Source: Paracoccus aestuariivivens
Lineage (GTDB): Bacteria > Pseudomonadota > Alphaproteobacteria > Rhodobacterales > Rhodobacteraceae
Reading direction: 5' to 3'
Assembly (NCBI RefSeq): GCF_009711225.1
Contig: NZ_WMIE01000005.1
Span: 62,001 to 126,000 of the forward strand
Length of the DNA: 64,000 bases
Below the pieces are notes generated by a model. It worked only from the letters and a program-made list of their open reading frames with translations, ran no database searches and was not told the origin of the DNA. This document shows positions 51,495 to 60,230 of the stretch, piece after piece. The translations under genes and the position numbers were made by a program. The stretch's first letter is position 1, and every line of letters starts with the position of its first letter.

Positions 51495-51524
51495 AAAAAG
51501 GCCCGCCCCCGACAGGGACGGGCC
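51495..51524 (-). terminator. Rho-independent terminator of putP
   Basis: Reverse strand GGCCCGTCCC, short loop, GGGCGGGCC then TTTTTCATG (T-run at 51495-51499). It starts 20 bases after the putP stop. Confidence 0.85.
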
Positions 51525-51544
51525 GATGCCGCAAAGCCGAAGGC

Positions 51545-53014
51545 TCAGGCGCGTTCCAAATGGCGGAACTCACCCTGATCAGCGGTCGCAAAGCTGACCA
51601 GCACGATCGCAAGGAACGAGGCGATGAAGCCCGGAACGATCTCGTAGATACCCTCGCCACCCAGTAGCGACTGGTTCAGACCCAGCCAGATCCACAGGAT
51701 CACGGTGACCGCACCAACGATCAGACCCGCGACGGCGCCCGCACCGGTCATGCGCTTCCACGTCAGCGACAGGATGATCAGCGGCCCGAAGGCCGCGCCG
51801 AAACCGGCCCATGCGTTGGAAACCAGCCCCAGCACCTGCGAATCCGGATCTCCGGCGATCAGCAGCGCGACGATACCGACGGCCAGAACTGCCAGACGAC
51901 CGACATTGACCAGCTCGCGCTCGGACGCGCCGCGCTTCAGGACGGTGCGGTAGATGTCTTCCGTCAACGAGGAGGACGCGACCAGAAGCTGGCTCGATAC
52001 CGTCGACATGATCGCGGCCAGCAGCGCGGCATACAGGAAGCCGGTGACCAGCGGATGGAACAGCAGATCCGACAGCATGATGAAGATCGTTTCCGGATCG
52101 GCGACTTCCAGACCCGTGCGCAAAGCATAGGCGCGACCAAAGATCCCGACGGCAATCGCGCCGATCAACGAGATGATCATCCACGACATACCGATCCGGC
52201 GCGCGGTCGGAACGTCCTGAACGCTGCGGATCGCCATAAAGCGGACGATGATATGCGGCTGGCCGAAATAGCCCAGGCCCCAAGCCATCGCGGAAAGCCA
52301 GCCAATCGCCGTGACCCCTTTCGAGACCGACAGGAATTGCGGGTCGATCTCGGTCAGACGCGCGGCGGCTTGACCGACGCCCTGCCCTCCGTCCGAGGTC
52401 AGGATCACGATCGGCATGATCACCAGCGCCAGCATCATGATGCAGCCCTGCACGAAATCGGTCAGGCTGACCGCAAGGAAGCCGCCGATCACGGTATAGA
52501 CCAGAACGATGCCCAAGGTCAGCGCGACGCCGGTCATGTAATCGCCGCCGAACGCGCTGGCGAACAACTTGCCGCCGCCAACCAGACCCGAGGCGGTATA
52601 AACCGCGAAGAAGACGACGATCACCACGGCGGAAACCATGCGCAGCAACCGCTGCGTGCTGGGGAAGCGTGCGCCAAGGAAGCCCGGAATGGTCAGGCTG
52701 TTGTCATAACGCTCGGTCTGCTCGCGCAGGCGCGGCGCGACCAGCATCCAGTTGACCCATGCGCCCAGCACCAGACCGATGCCGATCCATGCCTGCGACA
52801 GGCCAGCGACGAACAGCGCGCCGGGCAGACCCAGCAGCAGCCAGCCGCTCATATCCGATGCACCTGCGGACAGCGCCGTAACCGAGGGCGACAGGTCGCG
52901 CCCACCAAGAATGTATTCTTCCGAACTGGCTGTCGATTTGCGCCAGGCATAGACGCCGATCGCGATCATCAGCAGGAAATAGATCGATAGGCTGACCCAG
53001 ACTCCCGTTTGCAT
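51545..53014 (-). CDS. putP: Sodium/proline symporter
   Basis: A 489-residue SSS-family symporter with thirteen predicted helices, importing L-proline with Na+. PutP marks: SLSIYFLLMIAIGVYAWRKS and SSEEYILGGRDLSPSVTALSAGASDMSGWLLLGLPGA in helices 1-2 (Na+ and proline site Asp/Ser), AVYTASGLVGGGKLFASAFG, DFVQGCIMMLALVIMPI, GLGYFGQPHIIVRFMAIRS and AAIMSTVSSQLLVASSSLTEDIYRTVL. The ATG at 53014 starts immediately before helix 1. Stand-alone gene placed between pnp and rpsO. Confidence 0.95.
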   Translation of the reverse strand: MQTGVWVSLSIYFLLMIAIGVYAWRKSTASSEEYILGGRDLSPSVTALSAGASDMSGWLLLGLPGALFVAGLSQAWIGIGLVLGAWVNWMLVAPRLREQTERYDNSLTIPGFLGARFPSTQRLLRMVSAVVIVVFFAVYTASGLVGGGKLFASAFGGDYMTGVALTLGIVLVYTVIGGFLAVSLTDFVQGCIMMLALVIMPIVILTSDGGQGVGQAAARLTEIDPQFLSVSKGVTAIGWLSAMAWGLGYFGQPHIIVRFMAIRSVQDVPTARRIGMSWMIISLIGAIAVGIFGRAYALRTGLEVADPETIFIMLSDLLFHPLVTGFLYAALLAAIMSTVSSQLLVASSSLTEDIYRTVLKRGASERELVNVGRLAVLAVGIVALLIAGDPDSQVLGLVSNAWAGFGAAFGPLIILSLTWKRMTGAGAVAGLIVGAVTVILWIWLGLNQSLLGGEGIYEIVPGFIASFLAIVLVSFATADQGEFRHLERA

Positions 53015-53312
53015 TCGCTCTTCCCCTTGTAAACCAAGGGCGGGCCTTTTTCACGGATTCGGCATTTCGAAAAGGAAAATCCTGCGTTCTTTCCGCCCGC
53101 ATTTGCCAAATGGTCGAATCGTCCAGACAGCCGCGCTGAAAAATCCGAAAGTCGGGCGATCTCGGCGGATTTGGACGATCAGGATTCCGCGTCTGACCGT
53201 CGAATCCGGCGGAATATACCGGACGAATCACCTGAATGATGCCTTCAGACTAGCGTTTCCGGCTGGCAAATGCGTGGTTCCGGCCTGCGGCTTGTCACCG
53301 CAGGTCAGACGG
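53015..53312. other. Intergenic region upstream of putP
   Basis: About 300 bases between putP and the secreted-protein gene, holding the putP promoter region. Several GTCGAATC/GACGAATC-like octamers recur, but no clear palindrome, promoter pair or terminator could be supported. Confidence 0.4.
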
Positions 53313-53675
53313 TCAGCGCCCCGCCATGATGTTGCGGCAATCGGGATAAAGCGCGTAATCCGCCTCGCCCGTCCCGACGGGACAACCCGCGCCGGGACCC
53401 GTCTTCTTGCGCACGGCAAGTCCGCAAATGGTCGGCCGGACATCCGAGACCGACTCCACATGCCCGTTGCTCATGGGCATGTAGACGCAATCCCGCTGCG
53501 CGGCGTTCCACCAGTAGTTTCCTTTGACGTTCGAATATCCGTACTGCGTCATATTCATGTCGACTGCCTCGGCGCCCGACCCGACCATATCAGCGAACTG
53601 ATGTGTGGATTGGGCAAGCGCAGGGCATCCGACGACCGTCGCCAGAATGGCGACTCGCGCAAATGATAGCTCCAT
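53313..53675 (-). CDS. Small secreted cysteine-containing protein of unknown function
   Basis: A 120-residue protein with a signal peptide (MELSFARVAILATVVGCPALAQS). The mature part has four cysteines (in QRDCVYMP, TICGLAV, AGCPVG and PDCRNIM), enough for two disulfides, and is rich in Gly, Asn, Tyr and Met: QYGYSNVKGNYWWNAAQRDCVYMPMSNGHVESVSDVRPTIC. I do not recognise the family. Its upstream region carries an inverted repeat and four 11-bp tandem repeats described below, suggesting strong or specific regulation. Monocistronic, leftward. Confidence 0.7.
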   Translation of the reverse strand: MELSFARVAILATVVGCPALAQSTHQFADMVGSGAEAVDMNMTQYGYSNVKGNYWWNAAQRDCVYMPMSNGHVESVSDVRPTICGLAVRKKTGPGAGCPVGTGEADYALYPDCRNIMAGR

Positions 53676-53768
53676 CGGGCGATCCCCTCGTGTTGATCGA
53701 GTCTATTGCCGATTGAATTTGATGAAGGTTGCGTCCCCCTGTCCGCGCTCAAGATCATAACAGAAAAC

Positions 53769-53787
53769 GACAATTTCCGGAATTGTC
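53769..53787. promoter_or_regulatory. Inverted repeat GACAATT-N5-AATTGTC
   Basis: Perfect 7-bp arms at 53769-53775 and 53781-53787, 94 bases before the secreted-protein ATG. A TATGAT hexamer lies close downstream in the leftward direction, so the repeat could be an operator over its -35 region. Confidence 0.5.
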
Positions 53788-53812
53788 CTTCTCGGCAATT
53801 CGCGCGAGGGTT

Positions 53813-53856
53813 GTGCACGGCCGGTGTACGGGCGGTGTACGCGCTGTGTACAGCTT
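53813..53856. repeat. Four tandem 11-bp repeats, consensus GTGTACGGGCG
   Basis: Units begin at 53813, 53824, 53835 and 53846, exactly 11 bp apart: GTGCACGGCCG, GTGTACGGGCG, GTGTACGCGCT, GTGTACAGCTT. The GTGTAC core is kept in three and GTGCAC in the first. The period is one helical turn, so all cores face the same side of DNA, as expected for cooperative protein binding. Confidence 0.7.
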
Positions 53857-53887
53857 TCGCGGCCCCCGCCCCGGCAAACACTGGCCA

Positions 53888-53943
53888 TTGCGCAAAACCG
53901 CCGCTGCGATGCACCGGACGCAACGCATCCGGGCGTTGCGCAA
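53888..53943. repeat. Paired TTGCGCAA palindromes
   Basis: TTGCGCAA occurs at 53888-53895 and 53936-53943, flanking CCGGA (53914-53918) and TCCGG (53928-53932). The second copy abuts the rpsO terminator. Function unknown. Confidence 0.4.
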
Positions 53944-53945
53944 AG

Positions 53946-53974
53946 AAAAACGCCCGCAGCTTGCGCTACGGGCG
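53946..53974 (-). terminator. Rho-independent terminator of rpsO
   Basis: Reverse strand CGCCCG and AGC pair with GCT and CGGGCG (53951-53974) and are followed by TTTTTCTTT. It lies 24 bases after the rpsO stop, so rpsO is not read into pnp. Confidence 0.88.
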
Positions 53975-53997
53975 TCTGTCCGTTGACTGATCCGGGA

Positions 53998-54267
53998 TCA
54001 GCGACGCAGACCCAGCTTGCCGATCAGGGCGGTGTAGCGGGATTCGTCTTTTTTCTTCAGGTAGTCCAGCAGCTTACGGCGCTGAGCAACCATCATGAGC
54101 AGACCACGACGCGAGTGGTTGTCTTTTTTGTGGGTCTTGAAGTGCTCGGTCAGCGTCGCGATACGCGACGACAGGATGGCGACTTGGACCTCGGGCGAAC
54201 CGGTATCGCCTTGCTTGGTCGCAAATTCGGTCATCAGACGGTTTTTTTCCTCGACGGTGATCGACAT
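53998..54267 (-). CDS. rpsO: 30S ribosomal protein S15
   Basis: Ribosomal protein S15, 89 residues, standard length. It binds the 16S rRNA central domain: [87 protein letters not shown], with the conserved GDTGSPEVQ and HKKDxHSRRGL contacts. ATG 54267 follows AAAGGAG with an 8-base spacer. It ends in its own terminator. Usually followed by pnp; here two other genes lie between. Confidence 0.97.
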   Translation of the reverse strand: MSITVEEKNRLMTEFATKQGDTGSPEVQVAILSSRIATLTEHFKTHKKDNHSRRGLLMMVAQRRKLLDYLKKKDESRYTALIGKLGLRR

Positions 54268-54496
54268 CGGGGTCTCCTTTCGGATCAAAGGGTTATGGCT
54301 CAGGCCGGGATGTCGTCCAGCTCAGGCCCATGGAGATATCCGGCAGATTCGATCTACCGGACACGCGCCTATAGGCGGAATCCACGGAAAAGGAAAGAAA
54401 TTTCTATCGTCCTTGTGGCGCTCATCCGGTTCAGGCGGTGATCCCGCCGCCCGCGCGAGGCTGATACCGCCACAAGGTATCGCACTGCCAAGAAGC

Positions 54497-55150
54497 TCAG
54501 CTATAGTCGCGGGCGCCAAAGATTGCGCTTCCAACGCGGACATGAGTCGCGCCCTCGGCTATCGCATCCTCGAAATCCGCGCTCATGCCCATTGATAGCC
54601 CCGCAAGTCCGTTCCGCTCGGCAATCACCCGCATTGCGGCAAAATAGGGTCGCGGTCTTTGATCTTCCGGTGGAATGCACATCAAGCCGAAAACCGGAAG
54701 GTCCAGCGACTCGCAATCCCTGATAAAGTTATCGGTATCGTCCGGCAGAACACCCGCCTTCTGAGGTTCGTCGCCGATGTTGACCTGCACGAAAAGCTGA
54801 GGGCAGCTTCCGCGCGCCTGCACCTGCCGTGCCAGCTTTTGCGCCAGCGAAGGACGGTCCAGCGTATGGATCGCATCAAACAGATCCAGAGCCAGCTTTA
54901 GCTTGTTGGTCTGCAACGGGCCGATCATATGAACCTCGGTACCGGAATAGACCTCGCGCCAGCCAGGCCATTTGCCAGCGGCTTCCTGTACATAATTCTC
55001 GCCAAAGACCCGATGCCCCGCATTGAGAACAGCCTCGACCCTATCGGGTGGCTGCACCTTGCTGACCGCGATCAGCCGCACATCGCCCTGCGGACGACCG
55101 GCGGCAGCTACTGCCGCAGCTATGCGGCCTTTGATGTTTTCGAGTCCCAT
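54497..55150 (-). CDS. YggS/PROSC-type PLP homeostasis protein
   Basis: A 217-residue fold-type III pyridoxal-phosphate-binding protein that buffers PLP and affects amino-acid and keto-acid balance. [32 protein letters not shown] contains the PLP Lys31; [60 protein letters not shown] and [28 protein letters not shown] complete the family pattern. The ATG 55150 gives [10 protein letters not shown]; 12 upstream codons are open but non-conserved. It follows the porin terminator in the same direction. Confidence 0.94.
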   Translation of the reverse strand: MGLENIKGRIAAAVAAAGRPQGDVRLIAVSKVQPPDRVEAVLNAGHRVFGENYVQEAAGKWPGWREVYSGTEVHMIGPLQTNKLKLALDLFDAIHTLDRPSLAQKLARQVQARGSCPQLFVQVNIGDEPQKAGVLPDDTDNFIRDCESLDLPVFGLMCIPPEDQRPRPYFAAMRVIAERNGLAGLSMGMSADFEDAIAEGATHVRVGSAIFGARDYS

Positions 55151-55162
55151 GTGCAGATGAAT

Positions 55163-55197
55163 TCCAAAAGAAAAGAGCGGGCACAAGGCCCGCTCTT
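55163..55197 (-). terminator. Rho-independent terminator of the porin gene
   Basis: Reverse strand AAGAGCGGGC, CTTGT loop, GCCCGCTCTT (55173-55197; perfect 10-bp stem) followed by TTCTTTTGG. It lies 24 bases after the porin stop. Confidence 0.9.
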
Positions 55198-55220
55198 CGT
55201 CAAATCGAGTTCCCGAAGGA

Positions 55221-56285
55221 TCAGAATTTGAACTTGACGCCCATGTCGGCGACGGTGTCGTTCAGCCAGTCGCTGTCGACGATACCGCCCGAGACGACTG
55301 CGCCGCCGCCCAGATCGTAGTCTGCGCCAACGCCGAACGAGTCGAAGTCACGGTCGTCGAGGTCAAGAGCAGCACCGGCGTCGGTAACGCGGAGTTCGTC
55401 GCGACGGTAGAATGCTGCAACGCGCAGAGCGTCTTGCTGCCATTCAGCGCCCAGACCCCAGGTTTTGCCCAGCTCAAAGTTGTCCGAGGTCAGGGTCAGG
55501 TCGTCGACGAAGTTGCCGGTCGCGTCATCGCCGCCGAAGCTGATCGAGTTGCGGTCCTGATAGTCAGCATAGACGGCCGACAGTTTGACGCCTGCGAAGG
55601 TGGTGTTACCGCCCAGAACGATCTCTTCTGCGTCGCCCGATTTCGCGTAGCCGAGACCAACGGTGAAGTTTTCGGCTTCGTAGTTGGCACCCACCGACCA
55701 AGCGGTGTCGTCAGTCGAAACGGTCGAGCAGTCGATCAGTTCGCCGGTCACCGGATCGTAGGTGCACTCGACGTTGTCGTTGTCACCGGTGGTGGTGAAC
55801 CATGCGCGGTCGCTGCCGTCCGAAGCCGACGCGAACAGCGAGATGTTGTTGATGGTGTAGGTGTACAGGATGTTCGGGCCCTGATCGAGGTTCTCACCGT
55901 CGCCGGTCAGGTACGAAATCTCTTCCAGGTCGCCAGCGAAGCCACCATCGGTGTAGCCGACTGCCGGCAGGTCACCGACTGCAGATTCCGAAGCCGAAAC
56001 AGCGTCGCCCATTTCGAGCTTGCCGTAGGTGCCCGAAACCCAAACCGAACCGGCGGTGCCGCGGTTGCCGTCTTGCGAGTTGTCGGCGCGGATCGAGCCG
56101 CCGAACGACAGGCCAGCGTCGCTTTCGCCAGTCATCGTGAAGATGGCACGGATACGGCTCGAGAACTGAGCGTCGTTGCCGTCATAGATCACACCCATCC
56201 GGCCGGTGCCGGTGACAGCTACTTCAGCGGCAGCAACACCAGCCGTCATCACCAGTGCGGTGGTGGCGAAAAGAACCTTTTTCAT
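55221..56285 (-). CDS. Outer-membrane porin, Rhodobacter type
   Basis: A 354-residue general porin: signal peptide MKKVLFATTALVMTAGVAAAEVAV, then alternating beta-strand pattern with Gly and Asp turns (GRMGVIYDGNDAQFSSRIRAIFTMTGESDAGLSFGGSIR), the acidic constriction-loop region around residues 90-130 and the C-terminal strand VADMGVKFKF ending in Phe, the outer-membrane insertion signal. One internal cysteine pair lies in NVECTYDPVTGELIDCSTV, unusual for porins and probably a surface-loop disulfide. ATG 56285 follows GAGGGAAAA. Strong terminator and long leader fit an abundant mRNA. Confidence 0.92.
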   Translation of the reverse strand: MKKVLFATTALVMTAGVAAAEVAVTGTGRMGVIYDGNDAQFSSRIRAIFTMTGESDAGLSFGGSIRADNSQDGNRGTAGSVWVSGTYGKLEMGDAVSASESAVGDLPAVGYTDGGFAGDLEEISYLTGDGENLDQGPNILYTYTINNISLFASASDGSDRAWFTTTGDNDNVECTYDPVTGELIDCSTVSTDDTAWSVGANYEAENFTVGLGYAKSGDAEEIVLGGNTTFAGVKLSAVYADYQDRNSISFGGDDATGNFVDDLTLTSDNFELGKTWGLGAEWQQDALRVAAFYRRDELRVTDAGAALDLDDRDFDSFGVGADYDLGGGAVVSGGIVDSDWLNDTVADMGVKFKF

Positions 56286-56692
56286 GGTTTTCCCTCTTGT
56301 CTCTCTCGTGTGCCCCAGCCGGTATGCCAACTTGGGGTATGGCAGTTGTCTCGCGCTTTCATCCTAGTATTGCAACGGAATCACATTCCTGTTTTCCGAT
56401 TAGCAATGCGTGTGATGCACATGAGCCACACTCACACTGCAACCCCTGCAACCTCAGGTTTTTAAGGCTATCACGCCGCGATCGGCATGAATTTGCAGAC
56501 CCAGTCTGACGACAGTCCGCGAATGCCATCGGCGGCCTAGACGCCCTCTGATCGGGGCATTGCGACAATCTTTTCGCGACAAAGCAGGGAAATAATCGGC
56601 GCCAAATCCGTGAGTGATGCGCGCCCCCGCTATCTTGTCGCTCGGCACCTAATTGCGCTATGGCTCTTCGCAGGACGATCGGGGGACACCAG
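56286..56692. other. Divergent intergenic region, porin and DUF3576 lipoprotein genes
   Basis: About 407 bases without a supported gene. The porin leader contains a direct repeat GGTATGSC (56321-56328 and 56336-56343). A candidate leftward pair TTGCTA and TGATTC with 17-base spacing is weak. Nothing else was recognised. Confidence 0.45.
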
Positions 56693-57154
56693 ATGACCAG
56701 AAATGCTGCACGGCTGATTGCCGCCCTGCTGATTACCGCGGGGCTTGCCGCATGTTCCGGTACGGGCTCTGGTTCGGGCTCGACCAAAGCCGCCACGCCA
56801 GAGCGGGAATCGACCATTTGGGATCTGTTCGCAAATCGCCGCAGCGCGAACGACACCGTGGCGGTGAACAAATACCTGTGGAATGCCAGCCTAGAAGTGC
56901 TGAACTTCCTGCCGATCCAATCCATCGACCCGTTCACGGGAGTCATCGTGACCGGCTACGGCACGCCTCCGGGTGGAGGACGCTCGTATCGCGCGACGAT
57001 CAAGGTCTCGGACCCGTCGCTGGATGCGCGGGCGCTGAAAGTGTCGCTGCAGGGTGCTGGCGGCAGCGCTGTTGCCCCCGATACGGTTCGCGCAGTCGAG
57101 GATGCGATCCTGACCCGCGCCCGTCAGATGCGCGTTCGCGACGGCAAGCTTTGA
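56693..57154 (+). CDS. DUF3576 family lipoprotein
   Basis: A 153-residue lipoprotein: signal MTRNAARLIAALLITAGLAAC with the lipobox Cys at residue 21, a Gly/Ser-rich linker, then the DUF3576 core ESTIWDLFANRRSANDTVAVNKYLWNASLEVLNFLPIQSIDPFTGVIVTGYGTPPGGGRSYRATI and a C-terminal helix DTVRAVEDAILTRARQMRV. The function is unknown, but in Rhodobacterales it stands before leuS and lptE, suggesting a cell-envelope role. ATG 56693 follows GGGGG. 66 bases before leuS. Confidence 0.9.
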   Translation: MTRNAARLIAALLITAGLAACSGTGSGSGSTKAATPERESTIWDLFANRRSANDTVAVNKYLWNASLEVLNFLPIQSIDPFTGVIVTGYGTPPGGGRSYRATIKVSDPSLDARALKVSLQGAGGSAVAPDTVRAVEDAILTRARQMRVRDGKL

Positions 57155-57220
57155 CCCCGCTGGACCTGCGTCCCGCCAAGCTATAATACCCTGCGGGCAA
57201 TCTGACGCCCGGAGGTTTCC

Positions 57221-59758
57221 ATGCCCTATGATCCCGCAAGCAGCGAGCCGCGCTGGCAAGAGGCGTGGAACGACGCGGACACGTTCCGTGCCATCCGTGA
57301 CGAACGGCCGAAATATTACGTCCTCGAGATGTTCCCCTATCCCTCGGGGCGCATCCACATGGGCCACGTCCGCAACTACACGATGGGCGACGTGGTCGCG
57401 CGCTTCAAACGCGCGCAGGGCTTCTCGGTGCTGCATCCGATGGGCTGGGACGCCTTCGGCATGCCCGCCGAAAACGCCGCGATGGAGCAGGGCGGCCATC
57501 CTCGCGACTGGACCTACGCCAACATCGCCACCATGCGCGAGCAACTGAAGCCCTTGGGCCTCTCCATCGACTGGAGCCGCGAATTCGCGACCTGCGACGA
57601 TGAATATGTCCATCAGCAGCAGTCGATGTTCCTCGACTTCCTCGAAGCGGGCCTGATCTATCGCAAATCCGCGATGGTGAACTGGGACCCGGTCGATATG
57701 ACGGTTCTGGCGAACGAGCAGGTCGAGGACGGTCGCGGCTGGCGCTCGGGCGCGCTGGTCGAGCGTCGCGAGCTGACGCAATGGTTCTTCCGCATCTCGG
57801 ATTATTCCGATGAGTTGCTTTCGGCATTGGACAACCTGACTGGCTGGCCGGAAAAGGTCCGCCTGATGCAGCAGAACTGGATCGGCAAGTCGCGCGGCCT
57901 GCAATTCCGCTTTGACATCGTGAACCCGCCGCAGGGTTTCGACGCGATTGAGGTCTATACGACCCGTCCCGACACACTGATGGGCGCGAGCTTCGCCGCG
58001 CTGTCGCCCGATCACCCGCTGATCAAGGCGCTCGCCGAGACCCGCCCCGAGATCGCCGAGTTCTGTGCCGAATGCCGCCGCATCGGCACCACCGAAGAAG
58101 CCATCGAGACCGCGCCGAAGCTGGGCTTCGACACCGGCCTGACCGTGCGTCATCCGCTTGATCCGACTTGGGAATTGCCGATCTGGATCGCCAACTTCGT
58201 GCTGATGGATTACGGCACTGGCGCGATCTTCGGCTCGCCCGCCCATGACGAACGCGACCACGAATTCGCCACCAAATACGACCTGCCTATCCACGCCACC
58301 TTCGGCCCGAAAGGCGCGACGCTGGAAGAGGCTGACGAGCTGATCGCCAAAGCGCCCTTCGTGCCCCTGAAATCCGAAGCCGTGACCTATGTCCGTGGCT
58401 TTTCGGGCGATGTCGACCAAACCGGCGAAGCAGCCGTCGACTCCGCCATCCAGCATGCCGAAGCAGCGGGCTACGGTGAAGGCGTCACCAAGTTCCGACT
58501 GCGCGACTGGGGCATCTCGCGCCAGCGTTATTGGGGCTGCCCCATCCCGGTCGTCCATTGCGACGACTGCGGCACCGTCCCCGAGAAAAAGGAAAACCTG
58601 CCGGTCCTGCTGCCGCAGGACGTGACCTTCGACGTGCCCGGCAACCCGCTGGACCGCCACCCGACCTGGCGCAACACGCCTTGCCCGGTTTGCGGCAAGG
58701 CCGCACGTCGCGAAACCGACACGATGGACACCTTCGTCGATTCGTCCTGGTATTACGCCCGCTTCACCGCGCCGCGCGCCGAGACGCCGACCAACCGCGC
58801 CGATGCCGATTACTGGATGAACGTCGACCAATATATCGGCGGCATCGAGCATGCGATCCTGCACCTGCTGTACTCGCGCTTCTTCGCCCGCGCGATGGTC
58901 AAGACCGGCCACCTGCCCGAAAGCGCCAAAGAGCCCTTCGACGCGCTGTTCACGCAGGGCATGGTCACGCATGAGATCTACCTGACCCGCGATGATCGCG
59001 GTCGCCCAGTCTATCACCTGCCCGAAGCCGTCACCGACGGGAAGCTGGCGGATGGCACCGCGGTCGAGATCATCCCCTCGGCCAAGATGTCGAAATCCAA
59101 GAAGAACGTCGTCGATCCGGTCAACATCGTCCAGAACTTCGGTGCCGATACCGCGCGCTGGTTCATGCTTTCGGACAGCCCGCCCGAGCGCGACGTGGAA
59201 TGGACCGCCGCCGGGGCCGAGGCCGCCAGCAAATTCCTCAATCGCGTCTGGCGCTTGTCGGACGAGATCCCCGAGGGTGAGGGTGATGTCGAACTTCTCC
59301 GCGCGGCCCATCGCGCCATTGCCGATGTGACCAAGGCAATCGAGGGTTTTGCCTTCAACAAGGCCGTCGCCAAGCTTTACGAACTGGCCAACGCCATCGG
59401 CAAATCGAAGTCCGGAGGCGAAGGCCGCCGCGAGGCCGTTCGTATCCTTGCGCAGCTTCTGGCTCCGATGGTGCCGCACCTTGCCGAAGAACTCTGGTCG
59501 AAAGCCGGAGGTCAGGGCATGGTGGTCGACGCCGCATGGCCCAAGGCGGACCCCTTGATGCTGGTGTCGGACAGCGTGGTGCTGCCCATCCAGATCAACG
59601 GCAAACGTCGGGCCGAGATCGAGGTACCGAAAGACATGCCCAAGGAAGAAATCGAAGCCATCGTTCTGGCTGACGAAACCGTTCTGCGCTTCCTCGAGGG
59701 CGTCGCCCCGAAAAAGCTGATCGTTGTGCCGGGACGCATCGTCAATGTCGTGGTCTAG
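57221..59758 (+). CDS. leuS: Leucyl-tRNA synthetase
   Basis: Class I aminoacyl-tRNA synthetase, 845 residues, charging tRNA-Leu. HIGH-type motif [16 protein letters not shown] near residues 38-52; CP1 editing domain ([20 protein letters not shown] with the conserved TTRPDT at about 245-260); zinc-like segment [24 protein letters not shown] motif [14 protein letters not shown] near 615-628; anticodon-binding C-terminal domain. ATG 57221 follows GGAGG. The 3' end overlaps lptE by 14 bases. Confidence 0.98.
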   Translation: MPYDPASSEPRWQEAWNDADTFRAIRDERPKYYVLEMFPYPSGRIHMGHVRNYTMGDVVARFKRAQGFSVLHPMGWDAFGMPAENAAMEQGGHPRDWTYANIATMREQLKPLGLSIDWSREFATCDDEYVHQQQSMFLDFLEAGLIYRKSAMVNWDPVDMTVLANEQVEDGRGWRSGALVERRELTQWFFRISDYSDELLSALDNLTGWPEKVRLMQQNWIGKSRGLQFRFDIVNPPQGFDAIEVYTTRPDTLMGASFAALSPDHPLIKALAETRPEIAEFCAECRRIGTTEEAIETAPKLGFDTGLTVRHPLDPTWELPIWIANFVLMDYGTGAIFGSPAHDERDHEFATKYDLPIHATFGPKGATLEEADELIAKAPFVPLKSEAVTYVRGFSGDVDQTGEAAVDSAIQHAEAAGYGEGVTKFRLRDWGISRQRYWGCPIPVVHCDDCGTVPEKKENLPVLLPQDVTFDVPGNPLDRHPTWRNTPCPVCGKAARRETDTMDTFVDSSWYYARFTAPRAETPTNRADADYWMNVDQYIGGIEHAILHLLYSRFFARAMVKTGHLPESAKEPFDALFTQGMVTHEIYLTRDDRGRPVYHLPEAVTDGKLADGTAVEIIPSAKMSKSKKNVVDPVNIVQNFGADTARWFMLSDSPPERDVEWTAAGAEAASKFLNRVWRLSDEIPEGEGDVELLRAAHRAIADVTKAIEGFAFNKAVAKLYELANAIGKSKSGGEGRREAVRILAQLLAPMVPHLAEELWSKAGGQGMVVDAAWPKADPLMLVSDSVVLPIQINGKRRAEIEVPKDMPKEEIEAIVLADETVLRFLEGVAPKKLIVVPGRIVNVVV

Positions 59759-60230
59759 GCGAAGCCTTCTGCTGGCCCCGCTGGCGGTTGCCGCCTGCGG
59801 ATTCTCTCCGGTCTATGGGCCGGGGGGAACGGGCGGCAAGCTGTTCGGCAAGGTCAGGACCGCCGACCCGAAGACTCCGGATGATTTCGCCTTTGCCGGT
59901 CGTATTGCCGAGCGGCTGGGGCCGGATAACGCCGCCAAATATGAGCTAAGCTGGCAATTGCGCATTGCCGTGGTGCCTCAGGCCATTACGCCGGACGAAA
60001 TCACCACACGCTACGCCCTGAACGGCAGTGTCGAGTTCATGCTGACCGATATGGCAACACGCCAGACAATAACGCGCGGTCAGGTCAGCAGCTTCACCTC
60101 TTATTCGACGACGGGCACGACCATCGCCACAATGGCTGCCGAACAGGATGCCCATGAGCGGCTGGCGCGCCTGCTGGCCGATCAGGTTCTGACCCGTCTG
60201 TTGGCCATCGACCCGGCGACCGTCGAATGA
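59745..60230 (+). CDS. lptE: LPS assembly lipoprotein LptE
   Basis: A 161-residue outer-membrane lipoprotein that plugs LptD and helps insert lipopolysaccharide. Signal peptide [25 protein letters not shown] with the lipobox Cys and the conserved GFxPxYG start, then [48 protein letters not shown] and a C-terminal helix. ATG 59745 lies inside the end of leuS; the reading overlaps by 14 bases. Typical leuS-lptE-holA order. Confidence 0.92.
   Translation: MSWSRRSLLLAPLAVAACGFSPVYGPGGTGGKLFGKVRTADPKTPDDFAFAGRIAERLGPDNAAKYELSWQLRIAVVPQAITPDEITTRYALNGSVEFMLTDMATRQTITRGQVSSFTSYSTTGTTIATMAAEQDAHERLARLLADQVLTRLLAIDPATVE

Larger units (their letters stand above)
53676..53945. other. Repeat-rich intergenic region between rpsO terminator and secreted-protein gene
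   Basis: About 270 non-coding bases with stacked signals: GACAATT-N5-AATTGTC, four tandem 11-bp GTGTAC units, CCGGA-N9-TCCGG, and two TTGCGCAA palindromes 48 bp apart. Short open frames exist, but they are made of the repeats and have no ribosome site or conserved look. Confidence 0.6.

Noticed and set aside
53813..53856. Tandem repeats read as a mini CRISPR array
   Set aside because: Units are only 11 bp with no unique spacers and no cas genes are nearby.
53720..53990. Short overlapping open frames in the repeat region
   Set aside because: They arise from GC-rich repeats, lack ribosome sites, and overlap the regulatory elements and the rpsO terminator.
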